Notes: generated by a model not told the origin, from the letters alone. Numbered from the stretch's first letter, positions 44,240 through 55,400 are shown. The stretch: DNA of 64,000 nucleotides from Angiostrongylus vasorum (GCA_018806985.1 JADANN010000197.1:2147001-2211000), one strand, 5' to 3'. Numbers and translations: made by a program.

Positions 44240-44455
44240 CGTGACACAGGCACAGCCCTCGCCCGTGTATTACTCTTTGCGGCTGCTATCCACCAACTAA
44301 CTGAAATACTTACAACGAATAAACGGCTCTAAAAAAAGGCGGAACCGCCAAAACGTCTGCTATTTTATCCTAATAAATTCTATAAGAACAACCTCGTGTC
44401 TCCTTATTGAAGAAAAACATCGAACTATCAATCAATGCCGAGGTTAACAGAAAGT
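43746..44455 (+). mobile_element. PLE 3' fragment inserted in RTE-D
   Basis: Starts at NEISAAIKRCLRRAGLENSV, runs through an intact endonuclease C-terminal part, the stop at 44237-44239 and a terminal-repeat-like segment. That segment holds a decayed hairpin (AAAAAAAGGCGGAACCGCCAAAACGUC near 44320). It then continues into AATGCCGAGGTTAACAGAAAGTCCGT (44434-44460), which is the start of the PLE RT frame (MPRL.ESPSW). So the fragment runs from one PLE endonuclease across the terminal repeat into the 5' end of a second, as in tandemly arranged PLEs. Confidence 0.8.
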
Positions 44456-46100
44456 CCGTCTTGGGAATTGCTATGTGAGGAATCTTCTTCGAGTGTTTAT
44501 AAACACACTGACGCTACTCTTCACACGCACACGTTGCCTTAAAGGATGCAACGCACCTACTAGATGGAAAACCAGCAAAACTGTGTTATTGCTCAAGAAG
44601 AGTAACCTCCGCGATATCAGCAACTATCGCCCAATCTGCTTGCTGTCTCTCGTCTGCAAACTTCTCACTCCAGCCATCCAAAACAGGATTGACAGGACAC
44701 CGCATGATAGACGGCCATGTGAGGAAGCAGGGTTTCGAAAAAGTATTCAGTACGATGAACCACATCCACACGATAACAAGACTCATAGAAACATCGCGAA
44801 ATTAAAAAAGAGCGCTCTGTCTCATTTTTCATGATCCGGGGAAGGAATTCGGCTCAAAAGAGATAGAAGCATTCATGGAAGCCCTTGATAGTAAGGGAGT
44901 CCCTACCCAGTATGTAAAGACTCTTCATGAGCTGTATAAAAATTTCAGAACCAGGATATAACAATTCTACAACGCCAACCTGCAGAACTTCATGCGAACC
45001 ATGCAATGGAACAACATGAGAGTGAAAACCGATGGGCGGCAATTACAGCATCTTCGCTCTGCTGATGATATCGTCCTTATAACATCAAACATTAGCCAAG
45101 CGAAACGAATGCTTGCCAGTTTTGATAAACCCTGTAGAAAGATTGGTCTACGACTAAATCTCACATAAAAAAGGTTGTTCATGAGAAACGGATTTGGTAG
45201 TATGCCCCATTTACGCTCAACGGAATAAATATCTCTGTGTTCCAGTTATGTCTTTCTAAGTTCGGAATTCAACATGAGGAACGATTTCGCTCTGCAGTTG
45301 AGCGGAAGGAGACGAGCGGTTTGGGGAGCTTTCAAGAGCATCGAGGACATAGTGAAGAGAGCAAAAAACACCCGACTCCGTGCCCACCTTTTCGCCCAAC
45401 GGTACTTCCTGCCCTAAAGTATGCGTCAGAAACCTGGTCGCTGCGTAACCAGGATGAAGGATCACCCAGCTTTATTGAACGCGCAATCTAAATCATGATG
45501 ACAAGAATATTCCATATCACTTAAGTAAGAAAAGAAATCTGAAGCTCCGATCTGCGTCGACGATCAAAAAATCAAAGATGCCGTTCTGTACGCCAAACAG
45601 TCGAAGATAAGGTGGGCCGGACACGTAATGCGTATGAATGACAACCGATGGACAAGAGCCGTTAGTGACTCGATTCCTGGGGATGTTAAACGCACTGCAG
45701 GAAGACCACCGACCCGATGGTCAGAGTTCTTCACGAAAAGCCTAGAAGAAATATATGGTGCTTAACGAGTCCCTAGAGCGAGCAAAACCCACTGGGCTAT
45801 TCTTGCACGCGGCAATGAAAAATAGAAGATTTGGTACCGTCTGCTCAAGCCACTCGACGACCGATGAGACGGCAGGTAATACAGGGTGATACAAACACAG
45901 AAAAGATATTATAACGAGTTTGACGATTTAGTGCGACCACATCACAATTAAAAAGCAGCTCTAGTATTTCATAACATGGGCCAATCTTACTTTTAGGATT
46001 AAAGAATTACGTTTATGATAGTAATGAGAGAAATTACCGGAAAAAGTGAAGCATGAAAGCAACGACTATTTTGCTAGCAGATTTGTTTATGTACATGACA

Positions 46101-46361
46101 TCAGAGGTAACTGCAGGAATCATTTTTAGCGAGCGTTTTTACAAGTGTAGAGAGTTTACCTTCAAAGTTATCACAGAACAATTTCCGGTAAGCTATTAAT
46201 ACAATAATACAAAATATGCATGAGCTACCCGATACCAAGCACTTGATGGATGTGCAGAGATAGGAAATGGTGACATAGATAACGTTATATATCCTATGCA
46301 CAATGTTCTCCATATTATTGATAGCTGAACTATTTGTGGTCGCTGGAGTCACGGTCGTCAT
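46101..46361 (-). pseudogene. Candidate receptor first exon (single helix)
   Basis: The minus-strand frame starts MTTVTPATTNSSAINNMENI (an N-glycosylation-type NSS), then a hydrophobic stretch CLVSGSSCIFCIIVLIAY followed by RKLFCDNFEGKLSTL. A short N terminus, TM1 and an RKLF..NF loop resemble the start of nematode serpentine receptors. There is no supporting downstream exon, so this is tentative. Confidence 0.3.
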
Positions 46362-46481
46362 TTTACACCAGCAAGTGACTGTGTCGTTACCAGGATGGAA
46401 GTGATTTCTGGCGCTATATTACTCTTGCACGAGCTTTCGGATGAATTTGTTGAGTAATTTAACAGAATTTGCTGATGGCAA

Positions 46482-46763
46482 GGATGAAGGATAAAGCTCT
46501 CGTCGTTGATCAATTCCTGCGGGATGCGCCATGCACTCGACTTCATGAAGTATCGTTGGAGGTGATTGAATGCATATCTGGCCTTTACAATGACTCGTGG
46601 TGGCCTACCAATGTGTCGAGCCAGTGATGCTGTCCTTCCAGACAAGTCTGGTACCAGTTTGCCGACTCCGGAGGGATGGGAGGCCTGGTGGGCCATAGGC
46701 GCGGGGATCGACTCCGCGTGTGTATCGCAGTGGCGCCTCAAACCACTGCGCCACACGCACCCT
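46482..46763 (-). mobile_element. tRNA-derived SINE, copy 9
   Basis: A complete minus-strand copy: GGGTGCGTGTGGCGCAGTGG head, ACACGCGGAGTCGATCCCCG box B, AACTGGTACCAGACTTGTCTG, CACCTCCAACGATACTTCATG and GAATTGATCAACGACGAGAG with a TTATCCTTCATCC tail. Confidence 0.9.
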
Positions 46764-46943
46764 TGATGGCATCAAATATAACAGTAAATTCTAGTTTGGC
46801 ACTCAGCAATACTCGCTTCCCATGAATAGAGCGCTAAAACCACCGACGAGTGTGCTTGCATGCAAAAAGGATTCGTCTACGCTCGGTGAGCTGATCAGTT
46901 GTTGTTTACTGATTTGCAGCATTCTTAGCATTCTTATTCTTAA

Positions 46944-47324
46944 ATGTTTGACAAAGCTCGGAAGTTCGAAATCCCTCTCTCACTTCAATTAGCAAGATAT
47001 TACAACCATCATCTTCTAGTACGTTCAAAAGTGTTGAGTAGCGTTAAGATGGTCAAACACAAGTACAATAGATCCTTAGGTTTTCTCATCTTTACTGGAC
47101 CTTGTTATTCTCATGTTCTTCAAAAGAAATTCTTTCTCATTTCTAAAGAGCTGAGACCTCAGCATGGAATGCTTTCTATCCTTATTTATTTGCACTACCC
47201 AGCGTCACATATTGTGCGGATAACACTACTTTTTCCATTCGCTTTCTTTCCTCGTTCCCGTCATCTACAAAGAGTAATATTGGCTTCTCATGAGGGACTT
47301 TGTATTATTCGTGAATGCTCTTGA
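46944..47324 (+). other. 126-codon open frame of unknown origin
   Basis: MFDKARKFEIPLSLQLARYY start, Lys/Leu-rich, no signal, helix or motif I can name, no splice-site support and no paralogue in the window. It is the longest unassigned frame here, but at this base composition it may be chance. Confidence 0.2.
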
Positions 47325-47739
47325 GTGCTGGTCGAGTAGAATCCACCTGAAACCACCTGAAATTCCTAGATAGCTGCGGTAGGGTGTCCCACATCCTCCA
47401 TTACAGACATTAGCCAGATTCCTAGGCTAATTCTAAATGAAGTGGTAAATTCATGTTTGAAGAGAAAGTTGTACTTAATTTTAGTCATAAAAAAATTTTA
47501 TACCAAAATAGTACTGAAATTCAAATCCAAAAAAAGCAGAATGGTTTTAGTTCCTTAGCTAATATGATATTATTGAAATCGCATATGACGACTATGAACA
47601 ACGAGACAAAGCACCCCAATCGCAAATGGAAGTTTTTCAGCGAATGTGAAAGAAAAGCAAAGCGAAAAATATGTGAATAGAACTGATAGGAACTAAAAAG
47701 TCCTGAAGATAAGGGCATTGCCGAGTGGAAATATTTAAT

Positions 47740-47895
47740 TTGAGTGGCTCTGGACATGGTATCACGACGAAGACACACATCGAGAAAGTGACGGGATGTG
47801 GACCTCCTCGGACCCACGTTGCTCTGAAGAACGGGAAGGCACCGAAACATTATCTCAATAAAACGTCTTCTGTCAGTTTTGTGTTAGCTTGATAA
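47740..47895 (+). repeat. Family C repeat, copy 4
   Basis: WYHDEDTHREKVTGCGPP, then ALKNGKAPKHYL in the frame parallel to YEDEDATSRRRTIVDHR at 21.6 kb. The nucleotide end CTCTGAAGAACGGGAAGGCA then CCGAAACATT is another hammerhead-like core, followed by TTTTGTGTTAGCTTGATAA as in the other 3' ends. Confidence 0.55.
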
Positions 47896-47899
47896 CCCA

Positions 47900-48430
47900 G
47901 GGGAATAGTGATTTTGGACTTCTGTCACGACTGCAACAAGCTTATAAAGTTCAAGTGAAAGCATAATCACGCTCGCCGTCAATATCATATCACCTTGGGG
48001 GGCGACCGGGGAAGTTCTGGGCGCTATCCAGTCCTTCCGATATACTTCGCAACTACAAAGGAAATTCTTCTTGTAGTTTTTTTAATCACTTTTCAAACAT
48101 GAACAACATTAATTAATACTTATCGCTTTCAAAGAGTGAAAAAGCCAAATAATACGACCAACTGGAGATGAACAACCAATTTGACATCGTTGGTGTTTCC
48201 CATGCAGATGTGTAAAGCACATGATTTTCGATGTCTGCAATGAATGTAGCTAAGTTTGAGAAAAATGCTAAATCATTTCTATAATCCGTGCACTCTTAAA
48301 GAATCTTGAACGGCAATGGTATAAACACTAGTTTTTTACTTCACTTTTTAACTTAATTTAACTAAGAGTTTTTAAATTCGGAGCCAATGCGTTTGTTTAA
48401 GACAGGCACAATTTTTTATCTCTTACAATT
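47900..48430. other. No recognisable feature
   Basis: AT-rich, short frames only. Confidence 0.45.
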
Positions 48431-48437
48431 TTAAGAC

Positions 48438-48712
48438 ACGGCGTGTGTAGCCAGTGGTCAGAAGCGCCCTGCAGTAGGTATGGAATAGATCTCCGCGCGT
48501 CAGGCCCACCAAGCCACCCGTGGTCAGCAAACTGCTATCAGACTTGTCTGGTGGGATAGCAGCACTGACTCCATACACTGGTAGCCACTGCAAGTCATTG
48601 TAAAGGCTAGATGTGCGTTTAACCACCTCCAACGATGCTTAATGAAGTCGAATTATGGCGCATCCCTCAGGGATATATCAACGCCGACAGCTTTGCCCTT
48701 TTTATCTTCTAT
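48438..48712 (+). mobile_element. tRNA-derived SINE, copy 10
   Basis: ACGGCGTGTGTAGCCAGTGG head (decayed), CAGACTTGTCTGGTGGGATAGCAGCACTGACT, AACCACCTCCAACGATGC and CAACGCCGACAGCTTTGCCC end. Confidence 0.85.
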
Positions 48713-48714
48713 AT

Positions 48715-49200
48715 TTGCTTTAGAATTTCAATGAGCTTTCCTCAGCATTTGTAGCGGCAGGCAAATAAGTGCCCAGCAGGTTTCACTTCCTACTGACCTA
48801 AAAGTTGCCGCTCTCGGTGGCTCTCAAGTCGTCATAAGAAAAGTAGCGTTCAAACCTTGCGAATCAGAGGGGAGGTGTGTCGTGTAACTACTAAGGTTCC
48901 TTCAGATCTACGAAGAGTGTTTTTGTTTTGGCTTAGCCTTAGGATGCCTTCCAGATAGAAATTGTGGACACTTTTTATGACTTAATGATTCCCACCGTAA
49001 ATACAAGAGTGACCTATTTTCTACAAACTATGTTTGCATGTCACCTCGGGATGCCAATCATATGGTAACTCACACAGGCACCAGCAAACTCCAATCGTCC
49101 TTAGATGTTGCAGAGCACGGTTAAGAAAAGTGGACACTTTCAAACTTTTTGCTGTGGTCCCTTCTCTCACTACCTCCTTGGATTATTAAGCTAACACAAA
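48715..49200. other. No recognisable feature
   Basis: No repeat match and no convincing frame. Confidence 0.45.
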
Positions 49201-49500
49201 GTTGGTAAAAAGGGTTATTTGACTAACCAATAACTAGTAATTCAACTAACGTCTCGACGTCATCGCCTTCTTAAAAACCGGACTGATTCGAGTCGATGTT
49301 CCTCAGCTGGTGGTAATTACGATGTAATTGTTCATTGTTGCATCGAGGCAATCCAGTGAGGTACACCGCTCGAATGGTGAACTTCACTCAACAGTGTCCT
49401 TTAAGCAAGAAAGGTGATGATCGATTGCCGCTATCCAATATGATCTGCTTCGGGTGGACAGTGCATCCTGCTGCGGGCGGCGCTATATTAGCTATCACAT
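49200..49500 (-). repeat. Family C repeat, copy 5 (longer)
   Basis: The minus-strand frame reads ANIAPPAAGCTVHPKQIIL, DSGNRSSPFLLKGH, and at the end EGDDVETLVELL. It aligns with ANMQPIATECIARQTADHM...GNRLRS...EGDEDVERLAEL of the 60.3 kb copy. The nucleotide end carries AAGAAGGCGATGACGTCGAGACGTTAG, a degenerate version of the PLE hairpin motif. Confidence 0.65.
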
Positions 49501-49595
49501 AGCGAAACAATATTTTTCAAAGTGACTATAATTTAACCTCTGTATTAAAAATCTCTACGTTCCTGGATTACTAAACTAGTACGAGGTTAACAAAA

Positions 49596-49874
49596 AAAGA
49601 CAACGCTCTCAGCGTTGATCAATCCTTGAGGATGCGCCACGCATTCGACTTCAATAAGCATCGTTGGAGGTGATTAATGTACATCTGGTCTTTACAATGA
49701 TTCGCGGTGGCCTACCGATGTATCGAGACAGTGGAGACAGTGGTGCTATCCTCCCAGACAAGTCTGGTACCAATTTGACGACCGCGGAGGAATGGAAGGC
49801 TTGCTGGACTTGGGCGTGAGGATCGATCCAAAGGATATACCAAGGTGCTTTCGACCATTGCGCTACACGCGCCC
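49596..49874 (-). mobile_element. tRNA-derived SINE, copy 11
   Basis: Complete minus-strand copy from GGGCGCGTGTAGCGCAATGG to AACGCTGAGAGCGTTGTC. It holds a small internal tandem duplication (CAGTGGAGACAGTGG near 49730-49745). Confidence 0.9.
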
Positions 49875-50179
49875 TTAATACGAGACTGATGGAAAGTTTA
49901 TTCGGCTAATTTCCTCTTTTTCACATTCACTTTAGCGAGATATGCACTAGAGCATATCCTGCTGAAAAAATAGGACAAAGGAGGAAGCCTTGCCAAGTTC
50001 CGCCGCTATTTATTAGCACAGGTTTATTCCTAGGTGGTTTTCTGAATGGGATCGAAGTACTTCTCAGCTTCGGGAAATCTTGCTGAAAGAGTGAGCCATT
50101 CGCTCTGCGTTGCATTTAAACACCCATGCACATCTCTAAGACAAATTCAATAAATTAACCAGTGAAGGAAAGTTTGATA

Positions 50180-50640
50180 GTGGATGGCTCATTATGAAAA
50201 AAAAATGGAAGCGAAGAAAAAGCTCATCAAGAAAAAGGTGAAATAGTGAACGAAAGTCTCATCATATTAGAGGCATGAATGAAGCCTTCAAAACTATTCA
50301 AATTTTCGGAAGTATCGAGTAGAGCACATTTTCCGTTTTTTCGCTCAACTACGCTCTCATTCCCTTACACATTAGCAGAGCTTCTTGGCATCACAACAAT
50401 GAGAGCCAGAAGACATCTAAAAATGAAATGGGGAAATGGCTACAATTAAGAAGAAGAGCAGAAAGACGGGGTGAAAAGAAACCGAAGAAAAAAAAAGTAA
50501 AGGAAAAGAAAGCGAGAGAAACCGTGATGCAAGTAAAAAGAGTGAGAGAGGTAAAGAGAAAAGGACGGAAAGATAAAGAACAACGGAAAAGAAGTAAAAA
50601 AAACCATACTAAAACGCTGGATTTTATGAGGATGAAATGA
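50180..50640 (+). repeat. Purine-rich tract (GAAA/AAAG)
   Basis: Strong strand asymmetry: the plus strand is mostly A and G from about 50420 to 50620, giving a Lys/Arg/Glu-rich frame of 70 codons and a Phe/Leu-rich antisense frame. Probably simple sequence inside a cadherin intron rather than a protein. Confidence 0.7.
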
Positions 50641-50660
50641 TTGACAAACCTGAGATTTAC

Positions 50661-50747
50661 CGGATGGTTGTTGTTCACATGCACAACAAGCAGAACATTT
50701 GCCTTGGCGCTGGCGGCCGACGGCACAGCGGCAAGGTGGTAAGGAGA
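50661..50747 (-). pseudogene. Cadherin gene: exon closing an EC repeat
   Basis: A clean 87-nt exon with acceptor GAATTTCAG and donor GTAAAT. It encodes SPYHLAAVPSAASAKANVLL then VVHVNNNHP. Alternating hydrophobics followed by NNNHP match the end of a cadherin repeat, where DxNDNxP normally lies (the first Asp is absent). No lesion in this exon. It is the most 3' piece I can assign. Confidence 0.65.
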
Positions 50748-50749
50748 CT

Positions 50750-51548
50750 GAAATTCACCATTAAATAAGACTTCAGAGATATAAAGGAATTTAGGATCGA
50801 AAGAAGTTTCATCTTATCTTCATTTTATATCTTGTTATTTCAGCTCTGTCAAATTGTTTTTTTCGTCCCTATCCTGCTCGGTATGTCTACTTCTGCTTGT
50901 GCCCGTCCCACCCAAAAAACTTTACCTCCTTCCAATTCAAATTCTCAACTTACATTACCCGAACACTGATCGATGACAAATCGACTACTTGGCTCCAAGA
51001 AGTTGTACAACGGTGGTGTAGATGGATCGGAACTAGTTGCACTAAATGTGACTATGACAATTTCTGAACAGGCTCAACAATTAAACGAATGGAAGGGTAG
51101 AAGAATGAATACGAAGCGAGAGAACAAGACCAACTAGAAACTGCGGTGATCTGCCATGCTATAGGACCTTGGGTCGCTGGTTCAATCCTACAAACAAACT
51201 AACTATGAATCCGACCACTCCGAGATCATTCAATTTGTACTAAATCCGTGTGCAAAGCAAAACACAAGCTTTCTAATGGCCTGATTTAGAAAATCGGTTC
51301 AAACGAACATTCGACGAACTTATTAGGGAAATGGGGCTCGAATGGGCCGACATCTCTCTATGAAGTTGGTCGTAGTTGTGAAGATTACTATCTACGAGCA
51401 ATTTTTAGCAAAAAAACATTTAACAAAATACAGTTACCAATTTGTTACTGTTTGAACAACAGCTGTATGTTTAGCTCAGATAAAGACTAATCTTTTCTCC
51501 TTCTTTCGAAGAGAAATCCCAAAAAATAGCAAGAAGATGATGACTTAC
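50750..51548. other. Putative cadherin intron
   Basis: Between two cadherin exons on the minus strand; no repeat or exon recognised. Confidence 0.4.
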
Positions 51549-51795
51549 CAATCAAAGCTGTCTCGGTCACATTGACGCGGAGCACTTCTTCACTGAACGG
51601 AGACACAACGACAGCACTGAGCCCTATGACGAAGGTGATGTGCTTTTCCTCCCCAAAAACTCGGCCTTAGATTTCCCAACAGAGTACGGATATCTGCTGT
51701 GCAGCAAGATGACTAGTTTTTCGGATTAGATATACGTCATCGTTGGCTCCGTCCATTTCAAACAACAATGACTGCATTCGACTACCATGAACTTG
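51549..51795 (-). pseudogene. Cadherin gene: repeat end and start of next repeat
   Basis: Frame HGSRMQSLFEMDGANDDVYL, IRKTSHLAAQQISVL, an in-frame TAA near 51692, then GRVFGEEKHITFVIGLSAVV and VSPFSEEVLRVNVTETALIG with donor GTAAGT at 51548. G..DDVYLIRK resembles the G.I.L.. strand and PFSEEVLRVNVTETALIG the start of a cadherin repeat (V.V.E.A.IG). The TAA disables it unless removed by splicing. Confidence 0.65.
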
Positions 51796-51949
51796 TTTAT
51801 TTATTGTACTATTAAGTTTGGTTGTTGGTAAAACTTTCATGTATAGTTATATAACATACTAATAGATATTTATAAATCACTCTTCACCTTGCCACCTCAT
51901 TCGCCTTTATTGACACTTTTTACTAGAATTTACAACTACTCCTTTCCCT

Positions 51950-52270
51950 GCCAACAGTTTACCGCTTCATCGTGGCTGGGAGGTGTTCCTGCTGCGATGT
52001 ACAGCGTGGGAATTCACCCTCTGGCAGGGTCTCCCAGGTTGGAAAGGAATCCCAGGATCCGTCATTGTCCTGTTATCAAACTAGTCGTGGCAAATCTCCC
52101 TCTGATTCACTAGGGTGGCGACTGCCTGTGGTGGTGACGACCTCGGGCAGAGTTTAGCCGAGATGACCTCAGGACTCCAGAGAACGACAATGACTATACC
52201 AGCGAAACTCTGAAGTAACGGAGATCATGCTGAAGCCCGCACAACCATCGAGGACGGGCCATCTAAGCAT
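51950..52270 (+). repeat. Repeat A copy in cadherin intron
   Basis: Starts CCAACAGTTTACCGCTTCATCGTGGCTGG and ends with AGCCCGCACAACCATCGAGG (GGGCCC degraded). Internal deletion in the GAATTC...GTCCGG region. Confidence 0.85.
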
Positions 52271-52527
52271 CTAAATATTACTACAGCTTTTACCTTGTTC
52301 AGAACACAAAAAATCATTTCATTTCTATGGATACTATCGTTTTTTATGACATAAAAAATATTTATTTCTATAATGGTTATACCGCCGATCCTTTTTTTCC
52401 ACTAAGACGTGAAAGCTGAAATTTTTCGAACTCATTTTAACGTACACTACATCCGTCGTTAAACCATAAATGAAAAGTGTTTACTTCAATACAATGAACC
52501 GATAATTTAGTAAATATACATATGAAA

Positions 52528-52905
52528 GGGAGCGAGTAGTACATGGTAGTGATCCCGTTCATTACACGGATGGGCTAGCCTACTTTGACGCTAGTACGAC
52601 ACGACGCAAGGTAAACTAAACCTCGCAACCCCCGTTGCTGAGAAATTGATAACACACTGGTCTGGTACACGAGGACTGGCTCCGCCGCATGAGGGAACTC
52701 TGCCAGCATGGCTGGACGCAAGATTCCAAGAAGCATCGATTGAACCAATCCTCAGTGAAACTGGTGACGAAGACGAAAAATGTTCTCAAGCGGCAGCCGA
52801 AGCCACACGCAAGAAGATTCGAGAACTTCTCGAAAATCCGAAAAAAACGGAAAAGGAAAAAAAAGAAAACTGTGCTGGGGACCGCTCAGTGTGATACGTG
52901 ATGTC
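52528..52905 (+). mobile_element. SINE-B-like copy 2 with open-frame tail
   Basis: The head GGGAGCGAGTAGTACATGGT is like 42343. The body contains an 82-codon frame (52646-52894) with TLPAWLDARFQEASIEPILS, acidic GDEDEK and RKKIRELLENPKKTEKEKK, ending in an A-rich segment. Similarity of the tails to 42.5 kb is weak, so grouping is tentative. Confidence 0.35.
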
Positions 52906-53530
52906 GAGTGATGCATCAAAATGATAGATAAAAATAAAGACGAGTCCAAATTTTGAAAGAAAATTCGATTTATCACTCCATTAAATTTACAGTCTGAACT
53001 AATCAATACAGTAGGTCGAGCTAACAAGAAAATTCTGAGATTTCTTCAAGAATGTCCTTAACGATTGCAAAAAACTCACTTCGTTTCTCACAACACAGTA
53101 GGAGCTAACTCCATTTGATGTGCACTTCGAAGCTTTGTTGGCAACTTTGGACCCAATCGAAACCAGTGGCGAGAGTTTGATCAACTTTGTTGGCATCTTT
53201 ACCAAGAAATTGACATCATGACACTTTAAATTTATTCTAAGCTTGCGAATTGCAAAAGAAAAGGCTGTTCGTATGGGTATGTTCGTAAGACTAAACAAGT
53301 CTGGTGCTAATTTGTCGACCCCGGAGGACCTGTCCTACAAGTGTCACACTGGTAGTGTGTTTTTACTGCACAAAATATACTTTATCTCAGAACCCAAAGG
53401 GTCAATCTTTCCGGGGCTATCTTTGACTATTCGTATGGGAGAACCGCTTTTAGGCCATAACGAGCGCTGTGCAGTTACAAAGATTTTTTTTTACCTTCAT
53501 TCAGAATATTAACACCGATAGATATGAATT
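52905..53530. other. No clear feature
   Basis: Frames of 90-100 codons occur on both strands without motifs; possibly cadherin intron. Confidence 0.35.
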
Positions 53531-53535
53531 AACTT

Positions 53536-53649
53536 GCGTCTGAAGTTCAGCGGTTAATGATGCCTTGCATATGGCGTCTGAAGTTCAGCAGTTAATGATG
53601 CCTTGCATATGGCGTCTGAAGTTCAGCAGTTAATGAGGCCTTGCATATG
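53536..53649. repeat. 38-bp tandem repeat, three copies
   Basis: Units begin at 53536, 53574 and 53612: GCGTCTGAAGTTCAGCAGTT then AATGATGCCTTGCATATG, with one substitution in the first and one in the third unit. Confidence 0.95.
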
Positions 53650-53925
53650 GCATCAAGCCACCGATCCTTCCGATGTTGGCAAAGTGGTACCAGAATTCTT
53701 CGGAAAGCCCTCCGATCCATCAAGACCGGCGAATGCCTGTGGTGCAAGGCCAGAATTTCACGCCTATCCTAGGATTCCAGAAAGAACTTATTCAACCAGC
53801 GCTTAAGGCCGTTCATGAAAAAGACAAAATTTTCAAAGGGCAGCCGAACCTGTATGGAGATCGCGCGCCTTTTGTGGATGACGGATGCGAAACGAATCGG
53901 ATTGAAGAACTGCTGTAGTCGACAT
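53650..53925 (+). mobile_element. SINE-B-like body fragment
   Basis: GATCCTTCCGATGTTGGCAA, AGTGGTACCAGAATTCTTCGG and a following frame IQPALKAVHEKDKIFKGQPN resemble the body layout of the SINE-B copies; no tRNA-like head, which the 38-bp repeats replace. Confidence 0.35.
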
Positions 53926-53944
53926 TATGTGTGAATTCAGGTCA

Positions 53945-54060
53945 AACTAATGAAAAACTAAATGATAAGAACAAAAAATTATACAATACATTGATCTGCA
54001 ATGTTTGCTTCATGATAGCTCCACGTTTCGGCAGATTTCGACTTCCCTAGGGCATGGAAA
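53945..54060 (-). mobile_element. PLE terminal-repeat-like fragment
   Basis: The minus strand contains AGGGAAGUCGAAAUCUGCCGAAACGUGGAGCU followed by a stretch ending AATGTATTGTATAATTTTTTG, parallel to the PLE terminal repeat (GAAGGCGAUACUGCCGAAACGUCAGCU...TTGTATTGTATTGTG). Confidence 0.5.
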
Positions 54061-54589
54061 TGTCAAGTTGACGGGCAATCCACTCACCAGTTTTGAATAT
54101 GATTAAAATTTAGGTCTCGGGTTTTTTTGTTGAGGTTATGGAAGCATTTCCGCAACCAAATTGTACATCAATGTGACCTTTCCCGGCTCTGAACAAAAGC
54201 AAATCCACCGAAACATTACTTATCATGAAACAAACATTGCTGTCCGTTCATCAAGAAAACGGTAGAAAATACATGTCAATCTGACCGCTAATTTTTAATT
54301 CAAACAGTTCACGCCATGAGAGACCCATAGTCTTCTAAATACTGAACACTTCTTCTTTGATAACGATCATCCTGAACTTCTTAGAGCAGTACAAGCGCAA
54401 ACCCCTTGAACTTCAATAAACCTCTGTTCGTTCCCGACCACAAGTAAACTAAGCGTTCTAAGTTTCACTTCCGCAGACTCATTTGAGAAGAACGTTACAA
54501 AAAAGCTTGTCGTTTGACCCGTTTGGCGCTGATAAATTGTTGTATTGATCACAATCACCGAATTCGTCGGTGTATTATAAATAGATCCC

Positions 54590-54655
54590 AACGGTTTACC
54601 GCTTCATCGTGGCTGGGAGGTGTTCCTGGGAGTAGGGCCGCGATGTACAGCAGAG
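54590..54655 (+). repeat. Repeat A, 5' fragment
   Basis: CCCAACGGTTTACCGCTTCA plus GCTGGGAGGTGTTCCTGGGA and CGATGTACAGC, first ~65 bp of the family only. Confidence 0.85.
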
Positions 54656-54920
54656 GATTTCAAACTCTCTGAGAACAAAGAATTCTTATTTTGAGTTATT
54701 TTCATTTCGCTTCTTTGCACTTCAGAGACCATAGCTTAGTAACGATTCTAGGATTTCTTATAGAACCAGAAAAGAAAGAAAAGTCAATTTCAAAGAGCGG
54801 TACAGGAACACAGCGCATTGAGAGAAATTTCTAATAACGAACTAGACAATTAATAAAACACCTCTCTAACAGTTCAGTGAGCCTCAAAGCGGATGTTCCA
54901 TGACCGATTTACATCCGTAC

Positions 54921-55400
54921 CTGGCACACAGTCGATTTTCGAAGGAACCGCTGATCGGACGCAACAATCGAAAAGCGCGCATTTCTCGGATCGGATTCTT
55001 CCAGAGGGCGTCGTAGCTGCACATCACCAATGGTTTTGACGATGAATAATGGGTGAGATTGCTGACTGCGGTAGTTCACCGGCCGTTGGCTCCGTTGTCC
55101 GCATCGGTAACGACCACCATGCCGATTGTAGTCAGGAGAGCGGAATCCATCAGGGCCAGCATCGATGTCGTCGACGAACATGAAGGAAGGTTATCATTTA
55201 CATCGGTGACGAGCACTCGCACAAAAACCGACAACGACAGCGATGGCTTGCCTTGATACTGAATGGTGACGGTTATGCTGTAGATGCTGTGCACTTTTCG
55301 ATCAATGTTTCCATTTCTGTGTATCAGTCCGCCTTTTTCATCAGTGCCGAATGCGTAACAATGAATGATATCTCCCATATCAACAATCATCAAGGCTCAT
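54921..55400 (-). pseudogene. Cadherin gene: repeat end plus most of the next repeat
   Basis: Reads IYSITVTIQYQGKPSLSLSV, VRVLVTDVNDNLP (canonical DVNDNLP, near 55190), ALLTTIGMVVVTDADNGANG, a one-base shift near 55080, then VNYRSQQSHPLFIVKTIGDV, QLRRPLEESDPRNARFSIVA and SDQ, with donor GTACGG at 54920. TDADNG and G.V.L.RPL are the expected cadherin landmarks; the calcium-binding residues in DVNDN and DAD are present. The frameshift disables it. Confidence 0.85.

Larger units (their letters stand above)
43570..45890 (+). mobile_element. RTE-type LINE relic RTE-D, interrupted by a PLE fragment
   Basis: 43570-43745 corresponds to the RTE-A linker/RT start (17320-17520; GGATATGTCGTACCACC at the break). 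RTE sequence resumes near 44500 (equivalent to 17630) and continues through ISNYRPICLLSLVCKLLTPA, HLRSADDIVLITS (FADD changed to SADD), the SRRRRAVWGAFKSIED-like and YASETWSLRNQ blocks, to the end near 45890 (GACGGCAGGTAATACAGGGTG). Many stops and frame changes. Endonuclease region absent. Confidence 0.85.

Noticed and set aside
50391..50726. Lys/Arg-rich plus frame and Phe/Leu-rich minus frame
   Set aside because: Both come from a purine-rich tract; no motif, and the right part overlaps a genuine cadherin exon in another frame.
52999..53298. 99-codon minus-strand frame in the cadherin region
   Set aside because: No cadherin landmark, no splice sites at its edges, and composition compatible with chance.
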